Positions 37,668-44,368 of a stretch of 44,368 nt of DNA are shown here, one piece after another. How positions within the stretch are numbered: the first letter of the stretch is position 1; every line of letters begins with the position of its first letter. The notes under the pieces were generated by a model. That model saw only the letters and a program-made list of their open reading frames with translations, was not told where the DNA came from and did no database searches. A program made the translations under genes and the position numbers. The stretch lies in NCBI RefSeq assembly GCF_000429845.1, contig NZ_AUCQ01000032.1, positions 1 to 44,368 of the forward strand, read 5' to 3'. This DNA is from Comamonas composti DSM 21721. GTDB lineage: Bacteria; Pseudomonadota; Gammaproteobacteria; Burkholderiales; Burkholderiaceae_C.

Positions 37668-38936
37668 CTATTGCGCCATGCGTGTCATGACTGCGGCGTA
37701 GCCCCGGGCGGAGCCCAGCAGCTCTTGCTTGCCTTGCGCTTGCAAGATCGCATCGGCCAGTTCTCGAAACGCGCCTTGGCCCCCTGGCGTTGACAGGACA
37801 GCAGTGGCTGCGTTGCGCACATAGCTGGGGGCTTCGGGCACGGCATAGCTCAGGCCGCAGGCTGAAAAAGCCGGCAGGTCTATGCTGTCGTCGCCAATGC
37901 AGGCCGTTTGTTCGGGAGTGGATCGGGCCTGGGCCATCAGCTCGTGGCAGGCGGCAGCCTTGTCCTTGACACCGAACATCGAAAGCTCGATGCCCAGATC
38001 CGCGACACGCTTGCGCAGGGTTGCGGAGTCGCGGCCCGAAAGTACGGCTACCTGTATGCCGCTTTCCATCAGCAATTTCATGCCAAGGCCGTCACGCACA
38101 TGGAAGCGCTTCATGCATTCGCCCGTCGCGTCGTAGAAAAGGCCTCCGTCCGTGAGGACGCCATCTACGTCGGTGATGAGCAGTCTTATGTTCGCAAGTG
38201 AGGGCAGTTGCCCGGGCTGCTGGCCGGCCATCAGGGCGCGTACGCGCTCAAGGCATTCGGGCGTGTCCACGCCCGGGCCCGTAGGTTTTACGACATAGGC
38301 GCGCAACTTAAGGCCCGCTGCCATCAGGCGCAATTGCCCCAGCTTCTCGGCCCTCTCCGTCATGGGTTGCGGCAACCGGGCATAGCGCTGCAATACTTCG
38401 CGGCGATAGGCATAAACACCCACATGCTTGAGATAGCTGGCTTCGGCCGCGTCGCGTGGATAGGGGATGGGCGACCGGCTGAAATACAGTGCATCGCCGT
38501 TATCCGCCAGCACTACCTTGACCGCGTTGGGGTTGAGTGCTTCCTGTGCATCGATGGCATGGCATAGCGTTCCTACGGCTACGTCGGGGGCGGCCAGCAT
38601 GCCCTCGGCCAGGCGTTGCACATCCTGCGGGCGCACCAGCGGCTCGTCTCCCTGCAGATTGAGATAGATGTCGGCCGGCACCTGCTGCATGACTTCGGCC
38701 AGCCTGTCTGTTCCCGATGGATGATGGGCCGATGTCATCACACAGCGTCCGCCAAAGCCTTGCACGGCCTGTGCCACGCGTTCGTCATCGGTTGCAACCA
38801 GCACAAGCTGTGCTGCAGCAACTTCGCAGGCTCTCTCATACACATGCTGGATCATGGGCTTGCCACAAATATCGGCCAGAGGTTTGCCCGGAAGCCGGGT
38901 GGAGCCGTATCGAGCGGGAATGACGATCGCCACCAT
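37668..38936 (-). CDS. Bifunctional CMP-Kdo synthetase / Kdo-8-phosphate phosphatase (KdsB-KdsC fusion)
   Basis: One 422-residue frame joins two enzymes of Kdo activation. Residues 1 to about 237 are KdsB/KpsU: VAIVIPARYGSTRLPGKPL at the start, LNLQGDEPLV near 92-101, and GPGVDTPECLERV near the end. After a short linker, residues about 250-410 are a KdsC-type HAD phosphatase with ITDVDGVLTDGGLF (aspartates 256 and 258), VLSGRDS and IGDDSIDLPAF. No frameshift or stop separates the two. Both active sites look intact, so the protein should dephosphorylate Kdo-8-P and then couple Kdo to CMP. The ATG at 38936 follows GGAG and begins at the KdsB homology; an upstream ATG at 38975 adds 13 residues. 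Confidence 0.93.
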   Translation of the reverse strand: MVAIVIPARYGSTRLPGKPLADICGKPMIQHVYERACEVAAAQLVLVATDDERVAQAVQGFGGRCVMTSAHHPSGTDRLAEVMQQVPADIYLNLQGDEPLVRPQDVQRLAEGMLAAPDVAVGTLCHAIDAQEALNPNAVKVVLADNGDALYFSRSPIPYPRDAAEASYLKHVGVYAYRREVLQRYARLPQPMTERAEKLGQLRLMAAGLKLRAYVVKPTGPGVDTPECLERVRALMAGQQPGQLPSLANIRLLITDVDGVLTDGGLFYDATGECMKRFHVRDGLGMKLLMESGIQVAVLSGRDSATLRKRVADLGIELSMFGVKDKAAACHELMAQARSTPEQTACIGDDSIDLPAFSACGLSYAVPEAPSYVRNAATAVLSTPGGQGAFRELADAILQAQGKQELLGSARGYAAVMTRMAQ

Positions 38937-38990
38937 GGGTGACTCCGCGTGGTCTTGCTGAAGCAGTGCTTTCATGTCAACGCCGGGCTG

Positions 38991-40944
<1,954 letters not shown>

Positions 40945-40950
40945 GATTAA

Positions 40951-42582
40951 CTATGGCTTGAAAAAATGCCTTAGAGCCCTTATAGAGCTATTTTTGGAGT
41001 CCGCAAAAAATTTTCTAGGATGGGTTATCATTTTTTTTATTTTCTTATGGAATGTCGATTTTTTTTCTAATGTACTAATCGGCGGTATATTTGCTTTTTC
41101 ATTAATGACTGTTAATTTCTCTTTTATGTCTTTTATATCTTTAACTTCAGGCGTGAAAGGCTTAGCTACAGTATTTGGCGGACTCGAAATTGGATTGGAT
41201 TTTATTGCCGGTGATATTTTTTTTGAAAGTCCTATTGTGGTGGGCGATGAAAATATTGCGTCTAACTTTGCAACACCAGAATCATGAATAGAAACTAATT
41301 GCCCTTGGAGGAGTCTACGTAAGAACTCCTCGAACAAACGATATTCATCCAAATGCAGCATGCCAGATATTTTTTTTGATGAAAGATCCGCGACAAATTT
41401 CTTGTATGAATGTGGGTCGTAATCGTGAGTGAATCCTTTTTTACCAAAAAAAGCATTCCCAAACTGAGCAACCTTTAAACCATTAAAGGCTGCTTCAATG
41501 AGACTTTGTGAGTTGAGCCCTACAACGCAATTAGAAATGGAGAATAATTTTTCTATTGGGTAATTATCTATAATTTTTACTCTAGCCTGCTTTTCTTCTG
41601 GCAAATTTTTAATAAATTCATTTAATATGTTTAAAGTCAATTTAGAATTGACATTGACCTTCTTCTCTTCCCATGGATGAGATTTGAAGACGACATTCAT
41701 GTTGTTATTAATTATTTCTAGTATTATGTCTTTATAAAAATGAATTGACGATAATCCAATATTTTTATATTCCAATAAAGAGAAATCATTAATAACTTGT
41801 CCAAAAATTGTGACGACCTCCCCTGGGTAGATGAAAATTATTTCTTCGCCAGAGGTAGGTTGTTCGACATTTTTATTTTTTGCAAGAATTACTTTGTTTA
41901 TAGCCTTCATTCGATCTTTGTCCATTTCGTTTGCGTTAAGATCGGATGAAAGTGACTTAAATACCGCCTGATGACGAATGTCACAATTATTAGCTATTGG
42001 CTCATACTTTTCCTCGCAGTAATAGTCATTTCCGGTAAACAATGACTCCATTACCATAACCTTAGTTGGCGTATAGCGCAGAATTTCGATTAATGATCTT
42101 TGATATATCAATGATCCTGAAAAAACACAGCAATGTGTAAAAGGTTTTTCATCGAGAAGCGTCTTTCCCCAAAAATCTATCCAGTCCCATGCTGCAGCCA
42201 TACATTGCATGAGAATAGGCTTATTTTCTTCTAAGATTTTTAAAAAAATATCTTGCCGTGTTTGGGGATATGAGGATGAGTACCATTCCTCTTGGCAAGC
42301 AACTCTGGATAAAGCTTCTGCTCGAGATACTTTAAATAAATTAACTCCCCTTATGGAGTATTTAAATAAAATATCAGGAGATAGATGTGATAAGACTCGA
42401 GTTCGTTCGTTTAAGTCGGCTGACTTTGATTCATAATTCCCATAAAGAGTGATCCAATCCCGTCGCTCCTTAATAAATCTTACAGATGATCCAGATTTTT
42501 CAATGAACTTATAAAAAGAGGGAAAGTTTCGTTGATTAATATGAAGATCATCAGGTATTAAAATGGAATACTTTTTAGCCAT
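40951..42582 (-). CDS. Capsule-type glycosyltransferase with extended tail
   Basis: This 543-residue AT-rich gene encodes a GT-B-like protein resembling capsule polysaccharide synthesis proteins of the KpsC/KpsS kind. The main block is VVFKSHPWEEKKVNVNSK, then KLFSISNCVVGLNSQSLIEA and GLKVAQFGNAFFGKKGF, in the order expected for a nucleotide-sugar site. After about residue 435 a low-complexity linker (SSPPNTVAKPFTPEVKDIKD) leads to a basic, aromatic tail (ITHPRKFFADSKNSSIRAL), perhaps a membrane-surface anchor. It overlaps the upstream gene by 8 bp. The specific sugar and linkage are unknown. Confidence 0.75.
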   Translation of the reverse strand: MAKKYSILIPDDLHINQRNFPSFYKFIEKSGSSVRFIKERRDWITLYGNYESKSADLNERTRVLSHLSPDILFKYSIRGVNLFKVSRAEALSRVACQEEWYSSSYPQTRQDIFLKILEENKPILMQCMAAAWDWIDFWGKTLLDEKPFTHCCVFSGSLIYQRSLIEILRYTPTKVMVMESLFTGNDYYCEEKYEPIANNCDIRHQAVFKSLSSDLNANEMDKDRMKAINKVILAKNKNVEQPTSGEEIIFIYPGEVVTIFGQVINDFSLLEYKNIGLSSIHFYKDIILEIINNNMNVVFKSHPWEEKKVNVNSKLTLNILNEFIKNLPEEKQARVKIIDNYPIEKLFSISNCVVGLNSQSLIEAAFNGLKVAQFGNAFFGKKGFTHDYDPHSYKKFVADLSSKKISGMLHLDEYRLFEEFLRRLLQGQLVSIHDSGVAKLDAIFSSPTTIGLSKKISPAIKSNPISSPPNTVAKPFTPEVKDIKDIKEKLTVINEKANIPPISTLEKKSTFHKKIKKMITHPRKFFADSKNSSIRALRHFFKP

Positions 42583-43606
42583 AGATGACCTCCAGATTTT
42601 CCTTTTCGTTCAATAGGCTTGGATTTTCTTCTATATAGGTTGGAGTTAGGATATTTTTTTCAATTATTTTTGAGTAAATTTTCAAATTTCCGAAAATTGA
42701 ATCGCGCCATGTCGGAATATTTGATGAATATTCTTGGCATTTGCTTTCAATAACTCTGAATAAGTCTATATTTTTAGCATTTTTTTCAATCAATTCTGCA
42801 TCTTCATCTGGATCTAGAGTTAAGAATAATCCATTTTCTTCATGTTTTATGAAATCTAAAGACATTCCTATCGGAGTTGAGAAAACAGGTGTTCCAGTGG
42901 CAAGGGCCTCGGGAATATTTGCGGGGCCACCTTCATGGCTGCTGCACATAAGAAGTGCGTCAATCTCGCTGTAAAATCCCTGAAAAATTCTGTAAGGTAG
43001 CCTTTCGAAAACATCAACCTCAAAACCTAAACTACGAAAATCAACAGCATCGATGCTTCGATCCTGTCCAACTAAAACAAATTTAATAATGTCAGGGTCA
43101 AGACGCTTTACCAACTCGGAGAGGTAGGCTTCCCCTTTAACCCGCCTTCCATAGCGGCGCGATGCAATACCGATGGTGAATTTTTTGGTTGAATCTCTTG
43201 TTTTCGTGGTTCTCCTAAGAACCTCATTGTTGTAGCCATGGGGGACGATATATAGCTTGTCCTCTTTTAACCCCTCATCAATTTTTAGAATTTCTTTTTG
43301 AGTACTATTAAGACAAATAACCGCTGAAGATTCATTGTATCTTGGAATGAATCTTTGTCTGGAATGCCATATATCTAAATCATTTAAATCATGATGAACT
43401 GTGCAGACAGAATTCTCTTTAAGTTTGGTTTCAAGATGAGGGCGATGGTAATGATATATATCGGCATTATTTATTGGTAAAGTACTCTCAATATGTTCTA
43501 TCCAGTCTGGACTATATTTTTTAAAATAACTTAGAATCGCGGAAAATATACCACTGTCAATATCTTTACTCATGACATGGTTAATAATATATTTTTTTAT
43601 TGGCAT
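42575..43606 (-). CDS. GT4-family glycosyltransferase
   Basis: This 343-residue AT-rich gene encodes a GT-B glycosyltransferase of family 4. The C-terminal half has GIASRRYGRRVKGEAYLSEL, KFVLVGQDRS and the donor-binding block SSHEGGPANIPEALATGTPV with the EX7E-like glutamates. The N terminus includes a YHYHRPH segment. It lies 17 bp after the truncated kpsD gene and is the first of the three AT-rich genes. Acceptor and sugar are unknown. Confidence 0.85.
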   Translation of the reverse strand: MPIKKYIINHVMSKDIDSGIFSAILSYFKKYSPDWIEHIESTLPINNADIYHYHRPHLETKLKENSVCTVHHDLNDLDIWHSRQRFIPRYNESSAVICLNSTQKEILKIDEGLKEDKLYIVPHGYNNEVLRRTTKTRDSTKKFTIGIASRRYGRRVKGEAYLSELVKRLDPDIIKFVLVGQDRSIDAVDFRSLGFEVDVFERLPYRIFQGFYSEIDALLMCSSHEGGPANIPEALATGTPVFSTPIGMSLDFIKHEENGLFLTLDPDEDAELIEKNAKNIDLFRVIESKCQEYSSNIPTWRDSIFGNLKIYSKIIEKNILTPTYIEENPSLLNEKENLEVIYG

Positions 43607-43623
43607 GAATTTTCCTAAGATAC

Positions 43624-44075
43624 TTAGAGTCCAAAAACAACCTTCGCACTAATGGCGATTTGATAAATGATTTGCGTCATGTCCTTCCAGAACTGGCGCT
43701 TTTTCTCGTCCACCTTGGGCAGCACCAGAATCTGGTCGCCAGCCTTGATGGAGGCATTCGCAAACAGCTTTTCGGTATTTACCTGCTCAAAGCCGCCATC
43801 GCGGTGGGCCACGACCACGCGCGCGTTGTCGGCCAGCTGGGTAAAGCCGCCGGCGCGGTCTATGTATTCCTTGAGGCTCAAACTGCCGTCAAAGGCCACG
43901 GCATTGGGGAACAGCACTTCGCCGCTGACCAGCACCAGACCGTCCTTGCGCGGTATGCGTATCACGTCGCCGTTTTCTAGCAGCAGCTCATTGCGCTGGC
44001 TGGCCTGGGCAATCTGTACCTGGCCCAGAGGCTCGATCTGCTTGGCGCGCTCCACCCATTGCAGGGCCAGAGAAG
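43624..44075 (-). pseudogene. kpsD: Polysaccharide export protein (KpsD/Wza-like), 3' part, cut by IS
   Basis: The frame encodes the C-terminal 150 residues of an outer-membrane polysaccharide export protein. A SLBB-type domain is visible (NGDVIRIPRKDGLVLVSGEV, then LKEYIDRAGGF and GDQILVLPKVDEKKRQFW). It ends in a hydrophobic tail IYQIAISAKVVFGL. The reading stays open upstream of the first possible start (GTG 44055) as SLALQWVERAK until it meets the IS end near 44075, so the native 5' part is separated by the insertion. Unless the fragment is made from an internal start, export through this protein should be lost. GC content is high here, in contrast to the next three genes. Confidence 0.85.
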
Positions 44076-44368
44076 TGGCCCCGGTTTTTTGAACAGTTGG
44101 CTAAGCGAGATTTCTTCCCGTAAAAATGGCCTGACAGCAGGCCGAATCTGGAGAAATCTATGACCATCAAATCAAGACGCAAGCACAGTGCTACCTTCAA
44201 AGCCAAAGTCGCGCTGGAGGCGGTGCGCGGCGAGCGCACCGTCGCTGAACTGGCTCAGCAGTACGAAGTACACCCCAGCCAGATTGCAGACTGGAAGCGG
44301 CTGCTGCTGGAGCGGGCGGCTGACGTGTTTGGCCCAGCACCTGGGCCTGCTGCCCCAACGGTGGATCT
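44076..44368 (+). mobile_element. IS3-family insertion sequence, 5' part only
   Basis: The element begins TGGCCCCGG with the left terminal repeat through about 44111, then carries the start of orfA. The terminal repeat matches the one at 230-274 in inverted orientation. The rest of the element is beyond the window. It interrupts the kpsD-like gene. Confidence 0.85.
44161..44368 (+). CDS. IS3-family transposase OrfA, N-terminal fragment
   Basis: This is the first 69 codons of the HTH protein OrfA. The sequence [20 protein letters not shown] and then [20 protein letters not shown] is the typical helix-turn-helix and start of the leucine-zipper region of IS3 elements. GGAG lies eight bases before the ATG. 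The frame runs off the window edge, so the frameshift region and OrfB are not visible. Confidence 0.92.

Overview
The window looks like chromosomal DNA of a Burkholderiales betaproteobacterium of the family Comamonadaceae, most likely Comamonas or a close relative. The evidence is the origin-region gene order (gyrB-dnaN-dnaA on the minus strand, rpmH-rnpA-yidD-yidC-mnmE on the plus strand), the high-GC codon use of the housekeeping genes, and the types of the metX-metW and kdsD-kdsC-lptC clusters. The genus is inferred from gene content, not from a database search.

Layout. (1) 1-274 is the 3' end of an IS3-family insertion sequence; a second, directly oriented partial copy starts at 44076 and runs off the right edge. 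Each cuts a gene: tniQ on the left, a kpsD-type export gene on the right. (2) 146-5844 is a minus-strand, translationally coupled tnsA-tnsB-tnsC-tniQ operon of a Tn7-like transposon. (3) 5845-10607 is accessory DNA: a possible structured RNA or terminator, an XRE regulator with a perfect 15-bp-arm palindrome upstream, and a three-gene ABC-3C type presumed defence operon (Mrr-like nuclease, small middle component, Rad50-like ATPase with a zinc-hook CxxC). (4) 10608-20746 is the replication-origin core. The rpmH/dnaA gap carries two DnaA boxes and divergent promoters. (5) 20963-26070 holds a cNMP-binding protein, a conserved hypothetical protein, apt, kdsD-kdsC-lptC and a short-chain dehydrogenase. 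(6) 26134-30191 is rich in RNA-based control: two tandem RRM protein genes, a yybP-ykoY manganese riboswitch before a UPF0016 exporter, and a SAM-II riboswitch with a terminator directly before metX-metW. (7) 30499-33136 encodes an M20 peptidase and an alpha/beta hydrolase. (8) 33143-44075 is a minus-strand, ABC-transporter-dependent (group 2-like) capsule locus: truncated kpsD, three AT-rich glycosyltransferase-type genes, kdsA, a kdsB-kdsC fusion, kpsF, kpsC and kpsS.

How the parts work together. The capsule locus carries its own Kdo pathway (KpsF isomerase, KdsA synthase, KdsC phosphatase and KdsB CMP-Kdo synthetase on one polypeptide). It would feed KpsS and KpsC, which build the poly-Kdo linker, independently of the housekeeping kdsD-kdsC-lptC cluster that serves lipopolysaccharide. 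The IS at the right edge separates the kpsD remnant from its 5' part and probably from the capsule promoter, so export, and possibly expression, may be disrupted.

The most interesting items are the ABC-3C operon beside gyrB, a family of exactly 76-bp intergenic repeats with AGCTG...CAGCT ends (three copies), the KdsB-KdsC fusion, the palindrome at the XRE gene, and the SAM-II riboswitch with terminator directly abutting the metX start codon.
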